From Azomonas tarimensis (GTDB taxonomy: Bacteria > Pseudomonadota > Gammaproteobacteria > Pseudomonadales > Pseudomonadaceae): DNA of 64,000 nt. The notes under the pieces are model-generated. The model was not told the DNA's origin and made no database searches. It worked only from the letters and a program-made list of their open reading frames with translations. Every line of letters begins with the position of its first letter. Within the stretch, counting starts at the first letter, position 1. The translations under genes were made by a program, and so were the position numbers. Below are positions 32,222 to 40,986 of this stretch, piece by piece. The DNA lies in the NCBI RefSeq assembly GCF_042648805.1, contig NZ_JBHRXZ010000022.1, positions 496,001-560,000 of the forward strand, written 5' to 3'.

Positions 32222-33643
32222 ATGAAGCTGTCCATGCCCCGTTTCGATCACGCCCCCGTACTGGTGGTCGGTGATGTCATGCTCGACCGTTACTGGCATG
32301 GCGCGACCACGCGGATCTCTCCCGAGGCCCCTGTGCCAGTGGTCAGGGTCGAGCAGATCGAAGATCGGCCCGGTGGTGCGGCCAACGTGGCGCTGAACAT
32401 TGCGGCCCTGGGCGCGCCGGCCTGGCTGGTCGGGGTGACCGGCGCGGACGAGGCTGCCGACAGTCTGGCCGAGCGGCTCCTGGCCGCTGGCGTGGACGCG
32501 CGCTTCCAGCGCATCGAGCGGCAGCCCACCATCGTCAAGTTGCGTGTGCTCAGCCGACATCAGCAATTGCTGCGAATGGATTTCGAAGAGCCTTTCGACA
32601 CCGATGCCGAGGTCATGGCGCGGGACGTCGAGGCATTGCTGCAGGGCGTCAAGGTGCTGGTACTCTCGGACTATGGCAAGGGCGCGCTGAGAAATCACCA
32701 GGCGCTGATCATGGCGGCACGACGTCGTGGCATTCCGGTCCTGGCCGATCCCAAGGGCAAGGATTTCGAGATCTACCGGGGCGCCAGCCTGATCACGCCG
32801 AACCTGGGCGAGTTCGAGGCAGTGGTGGGCCCCTGCGCGGACGAGGCGGAGCTGGTCGCCAAGGGCGTGGCCCTGATCGAGCGGCTGGAGCTGCAGGCCC
32901 TGCTGGTCACTCGCGGCGAATACGGGATGACGCTGCTGCGCCCAGGCCATCCTGAAATGCACCTGCCCGCGCGGGCCCGTGAGGTGTTCGATGTCACCGG
33001 CGCCGGGGATACCGTGATCTCGACCCTTGCCGCGGCCCTGGCGGCTGGCGAGGAGCTGCCCTGTGCCGTGGCGCTGGCCAATCTGGCCGCCGGCATCGTG
33101 GTAGGCAAGCTGGGCACCGCCACCATCTGCGCGCCGGAACTGCGCCGCGCAGTGCAGCGCGAGCAGGGCTCGGAGCGAGGTGTGGTCAGTCTCGAGCAAC
33201 TGGTCACGGTGATCGAGGATGCCCGTGCGCAGGGAGAGAAGGTGGTGTTCACCAATGGCTGCTTCGACATTCTCCACGCGGGCCACGTGACCTACCTGGA
33301 GCAGGCGCGTGCCCTTGGCGACCGGTTGATCGTGGCGGTCAACGATGATGCCTCGGTCAGCCGTCTCAAAGGCCCGGGTCGGCCGATCAACAGCGTCGAT
33401 CGACGTATGGCGGTACTGGCGGGGCTCGGCGCGGTGGACTGGGTGGTGAGCTTCGCCGAGGATACGCCCGAGGCCCTGTTGGCCGAGGTCCGCCCCGACG
33501 TTCTGGTCAAGGGCGGCGACTATGGCGTCGACCAGGTGGTCGGCGCCGAGCGGGTCAGGGCGCATGGCGGAGAGGTCAAGGTGCTCGGGCTGGTTGAAAA
33601 CAGTTCCACCACGGCTATCGTCAACAAGATACGCAGTCGTTGA
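32222..33643 (+). CDS. hldE: Bifunctional heptose-7-phosphate kinase / heptose-1-phosphate adenylyltransferase
   Basis: 473 aa, making ADP-D-glycero-manno-heptose for WaaC and WaaF. The N-terminal PfkB-type kinase (to about 315) has GGAANVALN (51-59) and the DVTGAGDT anion-hole/catalytic motif (257-264). The C-terminal nucleotidyltransferase has FTNGCFDILHAGH with HAGH at 352-355, and ends in ENSSTTAIVNKI. The frame is open from 32117, but ATG at 32222 with a GGAG site matches the family start and length. A hairpin follows at 33687. Confidence 0.97.
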   Translation: MKLSMPRFDHAPVLVVGDVMLDRYWHGATTRISPEAPVPVVRVEQIEDRPGGAANVALNIAALGAPAWLVGVTGADEAADSLAERLLAAGVDARFQRIERQPTIVKLRVLSRHQQLLRMDFEEPFDTDAEVMARDVEALLQGVKVLVLSDYGKGALRNHQALIMAARRRGIPVLADPKGKDFEIYRGASLITPNLGEFEAVVGPCADEAELVAKGVALIERLELQALLVTRGEYGMTLLRPGHPEMHLPARAREVFDVTGAGDTVISTLAAALAAGEELPCAVALANLAAGIVVGKLGTATICAPELRRAVQREQGSERGVVSLEQLVTVIEDARAQGEKVVFTNGCFDILHAGHVTYLEQARALGDRLIVAVNDDASVSRLKGPGRPINSVDRRMAVLAGLGAVDWVVSFAEDTPEALLAEVRPDVLVKGGDYGVDQVVGAERVRAHGGEVKVLGLVENSSTTAIVNKIRSR

Positions 33644-33686
33644 TCCGCCTGTCGGCACCGGCCCACTTGCGTGACGTGAAGCGTTC

Positions 33687-33720
33687 AGGCGTCGTCGATA
33701 GATAACTTGACGACGCCTTT
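33687..33720 (+). terminator. Hairpin terminator after hldE
   Basis: A perfect 10-bp stem (AGGCGTCGTC at 33687-33696 with GACGACGCCT at 33709-33718) and a 12-base loop begins 44 bases after the stop; only a short T-run follows. Confidence 0.5.
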
Positions 33721-33832
33721 GCATCGATCGCCCCGGCTTGCGGATGACTCGACGGGCGACGACCTCCCATCAATCGGCCCGGTCAGCCTCGCTTAAGCTG
33801 GCATGAGCGGATTTTCATTGTTGGAAGTACAG

Positions 33833-34771
33833 ATGATTGGAATCAAGAGCATTGCCAGCTACATCCCGCCGGGTCGCATCGACAACGTCGAGCAGGCCGC
33901 TCGTTTCGATCGGGACGAGGCCTTCGTACGCACCAAGATCGGCACGCCGACATTGTCGGTGAAGGCCGAAGACGAAGAGACCTCCGACCTCTGCGCGGCC
34001 GCTGTACGCAACCTGCTGGCCCGGAATCCCGAGCTGCGCCTGGAGGATGTCCAGGCACTGGTGGTGGTGACCCAGAACGGCGATGCCGAAGGGCTGCCAC
34101 ATACCTCGGCGATCGCGCAGCGCAAGATCGGCCTGCCCACCCATGTTGCCTGCTTCGATGTGTCGCTGGGTTGCTCCGGCTTCGTGTATGGCCTCTACGT
34201 GCTCAAAGGCTTCATGGAGGCAACCGGGTTGAAGAACGGCATCCTGGTCACCGCCGACCCCTACTCGAAGATCATGGACCGTGAGGACCGGCTCACCACA
34301 TTGCTGTTTGGTGACGCCGCCACCGCCACCTGGCTGGGCTGCGACCCCGAGTGGGAGTTGGGGCCGGCACGCTTCGGTACCGACGGCGCTGGCGCCGATC
34401 ACCTGTTCGTCCAGGACGGCTGTTTCCACATGAACGGCCGCCAGGTGTTCAACTTCGCCAGCCTGAAGATCATCCCGCACATGCAGGAAGTGCTCGCCGA
34501 CGCCCGCATGACCCTGGAAGACGTGGACGCGGTCTGCCTGCACCAGGGCAGCGGGGCCATTGTCGATGCGATATCCAAGCGCCTGGGCGAGGAGGGAGGC
34601 CCCAAGGTCATCAAGGACATGTTCGGGGCTGGCAACACGGTATCGTCCACCATCCCGCTGCTGATCGAACGCTATGGGTTCGATTCCGACTGGCGCAACC
34701 TGGTCATGAGTGGCTTTGGTGTGGGCCTCTCGTGGGGCTCTGCCTTGCTGTTCCGCCGAGGCCAGGCTTAG
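33833..34771 (+). CDS. Beta-ketoacyl-ACP synthase III-like enzyme
   Basis: 312 aa, FabH-like thiolase fold. The catalytic triad is in place: Cys114 in DVSLGCSGFVYG, His237 in CLHQGS and Asn268 in GAGNTVSSTIP. The family condenses an acyl-CoA with malonyl-ACP. It resembles the extra Pseudomonas KASIII proteins (PA3286 type, starting MIGI(K/R)SIASYIP) more than house-keeping FabH. The ATG at 33833 has a GGAAG site; an ATG at 33803 adds ten unconserved residues. No fatty acid genes are adjacent. It may feed lipid A acyl chains or a secondary product; that is inference. Confidence 0.8.
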   Translation: MIGIKSIASYIPPGRIDNVEQAARFDRDEAFVRTKIGTPTLSVKAEDEETSDLCAAAVRNLLARNPELRLEDVQALVVVTQNGDAEGLPHTSAIAQRKIGLPTHVACFDVSLGCSGFVYGLYVLKGFMEATGLKNGILVTADPYSKIMDREDRLTTLLFGDAATATWLGCDPEWELGPARFGTDGAGADHLFVQDGCFHMNGRQVFNFASLKIIPHMQEVLADARMTLEDVDAVCLHQGSGAIVDAISKRLGEEGGPKVIKDMFGAGNTVSSTIPLLIERYGFDSDWRNLVMSGFGVGLSWGSALLFRRGQA

Positions 34772-34880
34772 CGGTCCTTGCTCGGGCCTTGGCCGCAGCG
34801 CGGGATCTGCCTGCGCTCGCCCATTCCCGGTTCTGCTCCGTCAGCGTGGCCTGCCCTCATGACGGCGTCCTGCCAATCCG

Positions 34881-35786
34881 TCAGCTTGCCATCCGGCGCG
34901 GGCTGATAACGGCGACGGCGGGACGGGCCAGCCAGTCCTTCCAGCGTATGCGTTCGTCTTCCACGACCCAGCCGTGCTGCTCGGCAAAACTTTCCGCCAG
35001 CCACAGCCCACGGGTGCTGACCGGGCTGAGCTGGCCCTTGCGCAGCATCAGCAGCTCAGCGACAGGGCGCCCCTGCTCGAGCGGGATCAGGTAGAGGTCA
35101 GGCCGGCTACGATCCAGGCGGGCGGCCAGCTCACCGTCTTCGAGTCGCTCATCGACGTGGAACAGGCTCAGTTGACTACAGTCGCGCGGTAGCTCCATGC
35201 GCATGTCGTAGACCAGCTGCAGGGATGCCGTGGGGAGATGGACATAGGCGCGAGGCCGTTCCATCAGCGGCATATTCCCGCAGAGCACTGGCCGCGCCGC
35301 CCCGGTTCGGGAGGCGAGCGAAAAATGTACCGTTTCGCGGTAGCGCAGGCTGCCGTCATAGGGCGTCGGCAGCCAGGTGTCACCAAAGCGGCCGGCGAGC
35401 CAGCCTTCAGGCGTTTCCAGGAGGCATTCCTCGGCGACTTCCTGGATAGCTGTCAGTAGCGGCAGGTTGAGCTCCTGCGCTGGCACATAGCCCGAAATCA
35501 GCTTGAGGACGATATCGCCCCGGTCCTGTCGCTGTTGGCGCACCAGAACCCAGTATTCCTTGCCTTGCCAGGCCAGCGTCAGGCGAACCGAAACGCCGAG
35601 GTTGGCCAGTTCGATGGCAAAGTGGCGGGTATCGCAAACCTGCACCGGGCGCCGCCGTTCGAGCATCTGGGCGAAGTTGAGCGGCATGCCCAGGCTCTGG
35701 TAGCAGAGACTGTCGGGGTTGGCTTCGACGAACAGCGGAAGGGTCTTGAAGGTGCGCGGGTTCTTGCGATCCAGGACTTTCGGCAT
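34881..35786 (-). CDS. Conserved Pseudomonas protein of unknown function (PA4993 position)
   Basis: 301 aa, soluble. It starts MPKVLDRKNPRTFKTLPLFVEA. A stretch near residues 108-122, LTAIQEVAEECLLETPEGW, resembles the helix of a Nudix box (xxREVxEExG) but lacks the leading Gly and full spacing, so a degenerate Nudix-like fold is possible. No signal peptide or membrane segment. Genes of this type are sometimes labelled metal ABC transporter ATPase, but I see no Walker motifs, so I do not use that name. It precedes the aldo/keto reductase on the same strand by 136 bases. Confidence 0.7.
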   Translation of the reverse strand: MPKVLDRKNPRTFKTLPLFVEANPDSLCYQSLGMPLNFAQMLERRRPVQVCDTRHFAIELANLGVSVRLTLAWQGKEYWVLVRQQRQDRGDIVLKLISGYVPAQELNLPLLTAIQEVAEECLLETPEGWLAGRFGDTWLPTPYDGSLRYRETVHFSLASRTGAARPVLCGNMPLMERPRAYVHLPTASLQLVYDMRMELPRDCSQLSLFHVDERLEDGELAARLDRSRPDLYLIPLEQGRPVAELLMLRKGQLSPVSTRGLWLAESFAEQHGWVVEDERIRWKDWLARPAVAVISPRRMAS

Positions 35787-35922
35787 GGCAGTAGTCTCCC
35801 TTCGGCGACCCGAAAAGCGGCTGACCGGCCCGTTATGGGAACGGTGCCCGTGCGACAGGCCCGGGGAGATTCAAAGGCAGCCAGACAGCACTGCCGACCG
35901 ATTCAGCCGCCTAAGGGACACC

Positions 35923-36729
35923 TCACAAACGTTGTTGTATGGCAGCCAAGGCGTAGGAGACATTCTCGCGCAAATGCGACGAATTGATAGTGCCGATGAT
36001 CGCGCTGCTCATGCCAGGATGTCGCATCAACAACTCGAAGGTGCGCCGTAGCGGGTCCTCTCCCGGCTTCAGGCAGGCATGGCCGCTGGCCAGGGCCTTT
36101 TTCACCAGGATGCCCTTGGAGCGTACGGCCGCATAGTCGATGACCGGTTGTTCGCTGCGATCGTCGAGATTGTAGGTGACCATCGCGCAATCCCCCGCCT
36201 GCAGCGCACGCAGCCCGCCCTCCGGGGTCTTGCCGGAAAAGCCGAAGGCGCGGATCTTGCCTTCGCGCTTGAGCTCGGCCAGCGTCGGATAGACTTCGCT
36301 GTCCTCCAGGATGGCCAGGTCATTGCCATCCGAATGCACCATCACTACATCGAGGCGATCGGTGCGCAGGCGTTTGAGGCTGCGCTCGATCGAATAGCGG
36401 GTGTGCCCGCTGGAGAAGTCGAAGTGGGATTGGCCGTTGACGAACTCCTCGCCGACCTTGGTCACCAGTACCCAGTCGTCACGCTGGCCGCTGAGCAGCT
36501 TGCCGAGGCGTTCCTCGCTGCTGCCGTAGGCCGGTGCGGTGTCGATCAGGTTGACGCCCAGATCGCGCGCCAGGGCCAGCAGGCTGGCGGCTTCGGCGTC
36601 GTCCGGCAGGCGGAATCCGGCAGGGTACTTTACCGCCTCGTTGCGGCCCAGCTTGACCGTTCCGAGTCCGATGGGGGATACCCTGATGCCTGTCGCACCC
36701 AGCGGGCGAAGATGATCGGCGAGGCTCAT
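35923..36729 (-). CDS. Aldo/keto reductase family oxidoreductase
   Basis: 268 aa, TIM-barrel NAD(P)H oxidoreductase matching PA4992 by place. The catalytic tetrad is visible: Asp and Tyr in NLIDTAPAYGSSEE (about 50 and 55), Lys in WVLVTKVG and His in VVMVHSDG. The C-terminal MRHPGMSSAIIGTINSSHL is the cofactor-binding end. The frame stays open far upstream, but those residues are a shadow of the next gene; ATG at 36729 overlaps that gene's stop as ATGA. Substrate unknown. Confidence 0.88.
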   Translation of the reverse strand: MSLADHLRPLGATGIRVSPIGLGTVKLGRNEAVKYPAGFRLPDDAEAASLLALARDLGVNLIDTAPAYGSSEERLGKLLSGQRDDWVLVTKVGEEFVNGQSHFDFSSGHTRYSIERSLKRLRTDRLDVVMVHSDGNDLAILEDSEVYPTLAELKREGKIRAFGFSGKTPEGGLRALQAGDCAMVTYNLDDRSEQPVIDYAAVRSKGILVKKALASGHACLKPGEDPLRRTFELLMRHPGMSSAIIGTINSSHLRENVSYALAAIQQRL

Positions 36730-37898
36730 TGCAGCACCTCCCAGAAGGGCGAGGCCACGGCAGGCGCTGGCAGCGCCGGGAGCGGAGGCGGCGTCGACGG
36801 CCGAATGGCATCGCGTTCGAGGGCGGCGATGACCCGGTCGGCAAAGTCTGGCGACAACGCCAGTTTGGTCGGCCAGCCCACCATGAGCGCGCCGTCTTCG
36901 GCAAGAAAGGCATTGTCGGGGCGGACCAGGCTCGACTGCACCGGTTCGGCGCGGTCGATGCGCAACGTGGCCCAGCGTGCCCCGCCCAGGTCGATCCATG
37001 GAATCAACTCGGCCAGCTCTCGTTGTGCATGCCGGATCTGTGCGGCCTCGTCGCGGGCGACGCCCTCCGCCTCGGCCAGCTCACCACCCAGGTACCACAC
37101 CAGTTCGCCGTCCGCCGCAGGATGCGAGGTTATGGTGACCCGGGGCTTCGAGCCGCCGCCCAGGCAATGCGCATACAGTGGTTTCAGCCCCGGAGCCTTG
37201 ACCATCACCATGTGCAGCGGGCGCTTCTGCATTGCCGGTTGTCGCAGGCCGAGTTCGTCCAGCAGAGCCTGATTGCCGCCTCCAGCCGTCAGAACGACCC
37301 GTTTGGCCGTGATGTCCTGCCCATCAACATGCAATCCCATCAGGTTGTCCTTTTCCATCAACGGCGAAATCCGTTCGCCGGCCAGTAGAGACCCCTCGGC
37401 CAGATCCGCCAGTCGCGCGATCAGGCTGGGTACGTCAAGCACCAACTCGGACAGTCGGTAGACACGTCCTTTGAAGTCAGGGTGATGCAGCGCTGGCGGC
37501 AAATCCTTGCCCTTGACCTGATCGACCCGGCCGCGCATCGCCTTGCTGGCGAAAAAGCTGGTCAGATTGCCGGCCAGCCCGCCGGGCGACCAGAGGTAAT
37601 GCGCCTCCGACAGCAGCCGAACGCCCCTCAGGTCCAGTTCACCGGTGCCCGCCAGCGCGGCGCGCCAGCGTCTGGGCATGTCGGCAATGGCTTCGGACGA
37701 GCCGGTCAGCGCGCCGTGCAATGCGTACTTGGCGCCGCCGTGGATGATGCCCTGCGACTTCCCGCTCTGGCCGCCTCCCAGTGCGCCTCGCTCGACCAGC
37801 AGCGTGGCATAGCCCAGCTGCCGCAGCCGCGCATTTAGCCAGAGCCCCGCCACGCCGCCGCCGACGATGAGGACATCCGTGCTGATGGGAGGGTACAT
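36726..37898 (-). CDS. FAD-dependent oxidoreductase (DAO family)
   Basis: 390 aa, matching PA4991 by place. The FAD-binding Rossmann motif DVLIVGGGVAGLWLNARL starts at residue 8, followed by SGKSQGIIHGGAKYAL, a form seen in glycerol-3-phosphate-dehydrogenase-like and hydroxyglutarate-oxidase-like proteins. The C-terminal part has DNAFLAEDGALMVGWPTKL. ATG at 37898 is chosen over 37916 because AGAGGT lies seven bases before it. It is coupled to the aldo/keto reductase by a four-base overlap, so the two redox enzymes probably act on one pathway that is not known. Confidence 0.86.
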   Translation of the reverse strand: MYPPISTDVLIVGGGVAGLWLNARLRQLGYATLLVERGALGGGQSGKSQGIIHGGAKYALHGALTGSSEAIADMPRRWRAALAGTGELDLRGVRLLSEAHYLWSPGGLAGNLTSFFASKAMRGRVDQVKGKDLPPALHHPDFKGRVYRLSELVLDVPSLIARLADLAEGSLLAGERISPLMEKDNLMGLHVDGQDITAKRVVLTAGGGNQALLDELGLRQPAMQKRPLHMVMVKAPGLKPLYAHCLGGGSKPRVTITSHPAADGELVWYLGGELAEAEGVARDEAAQIRHAQRELAELIPWIDLGGARWATLRIDRAEPVQSSLVRPDNAFLAEDGALMVGWPTKLALSPDFADRVIAALERDAIRPSTPPPLPALPAPAVASPFWEVLQ

Positions 37899-38002
37899 GG
37901 CTGACCTCTTTTGCAATTAGATCAGCAGTATAAACCGGTTGCCCGCCAGGTTAAGAGGCACCGCCGCGTAATGGGCGTCCGAATGCCGCGTGGCAGGCAT
38001 GC

Positions 38003-38018
38003 CGTGAACTGGTTCACG
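38003..38018. promoter_or_regulatory. 16-bp perfect palindrome upstream of the oxidoreductase pair
   Basis: CGTGAACTGGTTCACG is a perfect 16-bp inverted repeat 105 bases before the FAD oxidoreductase start and 16 bases after the SMR gene stop. It has the size of a dimeric repressor site; no regulator gene is adjacent. Confidence 0.4.
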
Positions 38019-38033
38019 CACTGTCCTGCCTCG

Positions 38034-38366
38034 TCAGTGTGTCACGCTGCGCGAGAACAACTGGATCACCACCACGCCCCCCACGATCAGCGCCATGCCC
38101 AGCATCGCCGGCACATCGAGCCGCTGCCCGTACAGTACCGCAGCGGCAACGCTGACCAGCACGATTCCCAGCCCGGCCCAGATCGCATAGGCGATGCCGA
38201 CCGGGAGCGTCCTGACCACCAGGCTGAGCATCCAGAACGACAGCCCGTATCCCGCGACGACCAGCAGCAGCGGCAGGGGCTTGCTGAATCCCTCGACGGC
38301 CTTGAGCGAGGCAGTGGCGATCACCTCCGAAAGGATCGCGATGGCGAGATAGAGGTAGGCGTGCAT
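38034..38366 (-). CDS. Small multidrug resistance (SMR/EmrE) transporter
   Basis: 110 aa with four membrane helices. The essential glutamate of EmrE is present in AIAILSEVIAT (residue 14), and PVGIAYAIWAGLG and GQRLDVPAMLGMALIVGGV are standard family blocks. It exports cationic compounds by proton antiport as an antiparallel dimer. The frame continues upstream to 38495, but ATG at 38366 gives the family length. Same place as PA4990. It is last before the variable sugar cassette and transcribed away from it. Confidence 0.92.
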   Translation of the reverse strand: MHAYLYLAIAILSEVIATASLKAVEGFSKPLPLLLVVAGYGLSFWMLSLVVRTLPVGIAYAIWAGLGIVLVSVAAAVLYGQRLDVPAMLGMALIVGGVVVIQLFSRSVTH

Positions 38367-38809
38367 GTGCGGCTTCCGATAGCTGGAGGTGCCGGCAGTG
38401 TGCCCCGGAACGTGCCGCCGAGACAGTCCGGAACCGCTTGGCAGCTTCTTATAAACGACACCTTGGGCCCCTGGGTCCTTGCAAGGGAAAGCCATCGGTC
38501 CGGATTGTCGCCACGGTCTCCACGGAACCTTGCCATTTCCCTGCAGGTCCTAAGGTCTGCCTGATCTTCGGTGACCGGGCAGTAACCTCGGTGCTGTGCC
38601 AGAGCCTGGCGTCTCACTGAACCTTCTTCTTTTGTTCTGTTCGGCACAGTCGGGCAAAAGGATCTGTTCATCTTGGATAGCGGTGTCTGAATGGAGCACT
38701 TCAAACGTGGCAGATGGATGCTCGCGACCACTTGCGCGAGCCTTGGTAACGAGCAGGCCAGGACGGAGGTCTCTCTGCCGCCGGCGCCCTGGCAGGGGAG
38801 GGCCCTGTC
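38367..38809. other. 443-base non-coding gap at the left edge of the glycan cassette
   Basis: No convincing gene on either strand; short frames here lack ribosome sites and family features. Holds the promoters of the SMR gene (minus) and the cassette (plus). A GC dip at about 38610-38710 could contain the cassette promoter. No repeat from the families seen elsewhere. Confidence 0.6.
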
Positions 38810-39766
38810 GTGACGAAGGACAGCCGCAGTGGCCCCGAAGTGCCTTCTCGGCGGGTCGCGATTCTGCTCTGCACCTATAACGGTGCCCGCTATCTGGGTG
38901 AACAGCTCGACTCGTTCGAGCGTCAGACACACCGCGACTGGGTGATATACGCCTCCGACGATGGCTCCACCGACGAGACCCTGGACCTGCTGAGGCGCTA
39001 TCAGGCGCGGCTCGGCGAAGACCGGCTGGTCATGCTGAACGGGCCCCGCAAGGGTTTTGCCTGGAACTTCCTGTCCCTGGTGCGCAACCCTTCGATCGAA
39101 GCTGATTTTTTTGCGTTTTCCGATCAGGACGATATCTGGCATGACGACAAGCTCGCCCGCGGCTTGGATCGGTTGAAGCGCATTCCTGCGGGCACGCCCG
39201 CCTTGTTCTGCGCGCGCACGCGGCTGGTGGACGAGGCGGGGCAAGTGCTTGGCTACTCACCACTTTTCTCCAAGCTGCCGAGCTTTCGTAATGCACTGGT
39301 TCAGAGCCTCGCTGGCGCCAACACGATGCTACTCAACGCCGCGGCGCGTCAGTTGCTGATCGGTGTTCCCGAAGGCGCGCGCGTGGTTTCCCACGACTGG
39401 CTGACCTACATCCTGGTCACCGGCTGCGGCGGGGAAGTGTTCTACGACGCGCAGCCCACCCTGGACTACCGCCAGCACGGGGGCAACATCATTGGCTCCA
39501 ACGCCAGCCTGACCGATAGGTTCAAGCGCATCAGAAAAATGATGTCGGGCACCTTCAGGGACTGGAACCGAGACAATCTCAAGGCCATCCGGCAGGCGCA
39601 GCCGCTGTTCACCCCGGAAAACCGGCAAGTCCTCAGGCAGTTCATGATGGCCCGGAAGAGCAGCGCATTGGCTCGGGTCCGGCTGTTGAGAAAGGCGGGC
39701 CTCTACCGCCAGACCATGTCCGGAAATATCGGCCTCTTGCTCGCTGCCGGCATGGGCAAGATCTGA
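38810..39766 (+). CDS. GT2 family glycosyltransferase (rhamnosyltransferase-like)
   Basis: 318 aa, GT-A fold. VAILLCTYNGARYLGEQLDSF opens the domain, DDGS is at 50-53 and the metal-binding DQDD at 105-108; SHDWLTYILVTGCGG supplies the late HDW motif common in rhamnosyltransferase-like GT2 enzymes. Start is GTG at 38810 with GGGGAGGG about ten bases before it. First gene of the cassette. Predicted soluble or peripheral. The rhamnose specificity is inference from family resemblance. Confidence 0.8.
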   Translation: MTKDSRSGPEVPSRRVAILLCTYNGARYLGEQLDSFERQTHRDWVIYASDDGSTDETLDLLRRYQARLGEDRLVMLNGPRKGFAWNFLSLVRNPSIEADFFAFSDQDDIWHDDKLARGLDRLKRIPAGTPALFCARTRLVDEAGQVLGYSPLFSKLPSFRNALVQSLAGANTMLLNAAARQLLIGVPEGARVVSHDWLTYILVTGCGGEVFYDAQPTLDYRQHGGNIIGSNASLTDRFKRIRKMMSGTFRDWNRDNLKAIRQAQPLFTPENRQVLRQFMMARKSSALARVRLLRKAGLYRQTMSGNIGLLLAAGMGKI

Positions 39767-39832
39767 AGACGTGCCGCCCGCAGCTCCTTGTTCAATGATC
39801 GCGACACCAGCAGCTCTGGTAGAGGTTCGTTC

Positions 39833-40822
39833 ATGGATCACCCGATCTTTTTATCCCTCGTCGTAACGGTGCGTAACCAGTCGGCGCTGCTCGAAGAGCT
39901 CATCGGTAGCCTGTGCGCCCGGATCGGGCGCATGGCTCAGGATTACGAGCTGATCATCATAGACAACGCGTCGGAGGATAACTCGGTCGCCATGCTCAAA
40001 AGGCTCACCGAGGAGCAGGGGTTGCCCAACCTTCAGGTGTATGCGCTGACCAAGGAGGTCGACGCGGACACCGCTTCCTGGGTCGGCCTGGAGAATGCGC
40101 TGGGCGACTACGTGGCGATCATCGATCCGCTGGTGGACGATGTCGAATTCCTGCCGAGCATGCTGTCGCGTGCGGTAGAAGGTGCGGATGTGGTGTTTGC
40201 CTGCAATCGGCAAAAGCCGCCCCAGAGCCTCTCCTATCGAATGGCCAGCGCGGCCTTCGACCTGCTCTACAAGTCGTTCCACGGAATTCATCTCAGCAAG
40301 GATGCGCCTAAGTTTCGGGTGATCAACAAGAAGATCATCAATTTCATTCTTCAACATCCCCAGCCCGCTGTCGCCTATCGATACCTGCCGGCGACGGCAG
40401 GCTTCATCAAGGCCAACCTCGAGTACAGCGCGGCACCCAGATCCAATGTCACCAAGAGGCTTGGAGAAAGCATCGATCGAGGCATCCGGTTGCTTGTTTC
40501 GACCACCCGGGCGCCTATGCGGATAGTTACCTCACTGTCCTTGTTCGGCGCTCTGGCCAGCCTGCTGTATTCGATCTACGTGGTGCTGGTAGGTTTGCTC
40601 AAGGAAAACGTCGCGCCAGGCTGGGTGAGCCTTTCCCTGCAACAGTCGGGCATGTTCTTTCTGATATCCGGCGTGCTCCTGGTGCTGGGCGAATACATTC
40701 TGCACATGGCCAGCCTCTCCAACGAGGGCCCGCCTTATCACGTCACTCAGGAGTTCACCAGCGTGAAGATGTCGCGCCGCGAGAAATTGAACATCGAGGA
40801 AGTGGATGGCCGAGTGGGATGA
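39833..40822 (+). CDS. GtrB/DPM1-like polyprenyl-phosphate glycosyltransferase
   Basis: 329 aa. An N-terminal GT2 domain (LSLVVTVRNQSALLEELIGSL, IIDNASEDNS at about 43-51, then VAIIDPLVDD) precedes two C-terminal membrane helices (about 223-252 and 267-291). This is the layout of GtrB-type enzymes that attach a sugar to undecaprenyl phosphate for later transfer in the periplasm. The donor-site DDGS is replaced by DNAS, and the second Asp motif is IDPLVDD, so donor choice may be unusual. ATG at 39833 has AGAGGT; an ATG at 39788 adds 15 residues. Confidence 0.75.
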   Translation: MDHPIFLSLVVTVRNQSALLEELIGSLCARIGRMAQDYELIIIDNASEDNSVAMLKRLTEEQGLPNLQVYALTKEVDADTASWVGLENALGDYVAIIDPLVDDVEFLPSMLSRAVEGADVVFACNRQKPPQSLSYRMASAAFDLLYKSFHGIHLSKDAPKFRVINKKIINFILQHPQPAVAYRYLPATAGFIKANLEYSAAPRSNVTKRLGESIDRGIRLLVSTTRAPMRIVTSLSLFGALASLLYSIYVVLVGLLKENVAPGWVSLSLQQSGMFFLISGVLLVLGEYILHMASLSNEGPPYHVTQEFTSVKMSRREKLNIEEVDGRVG

Positions 40823-40986
40823 TGAGCCAGCGACTCGCTCGGCCTATGGGCAGAAATCTTCATACAGACGATAGGTCAGTCAATAGTTGATCGACCCACG
40901 GGCGGAATCAACAATGGTAACTGGCGGTACGGGCGGCCCGGAGTATATCTGGCGCTTCCCTTGTCCACGTTGGACTCGGGTGGGAA

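Noticed and set aside
38438..38880. Short plus frames in the gap before the glycan cassette
   Set aside because: Lack ribosome sites, signal or domain features; the later one overlaps the true GT2 start in another frame.
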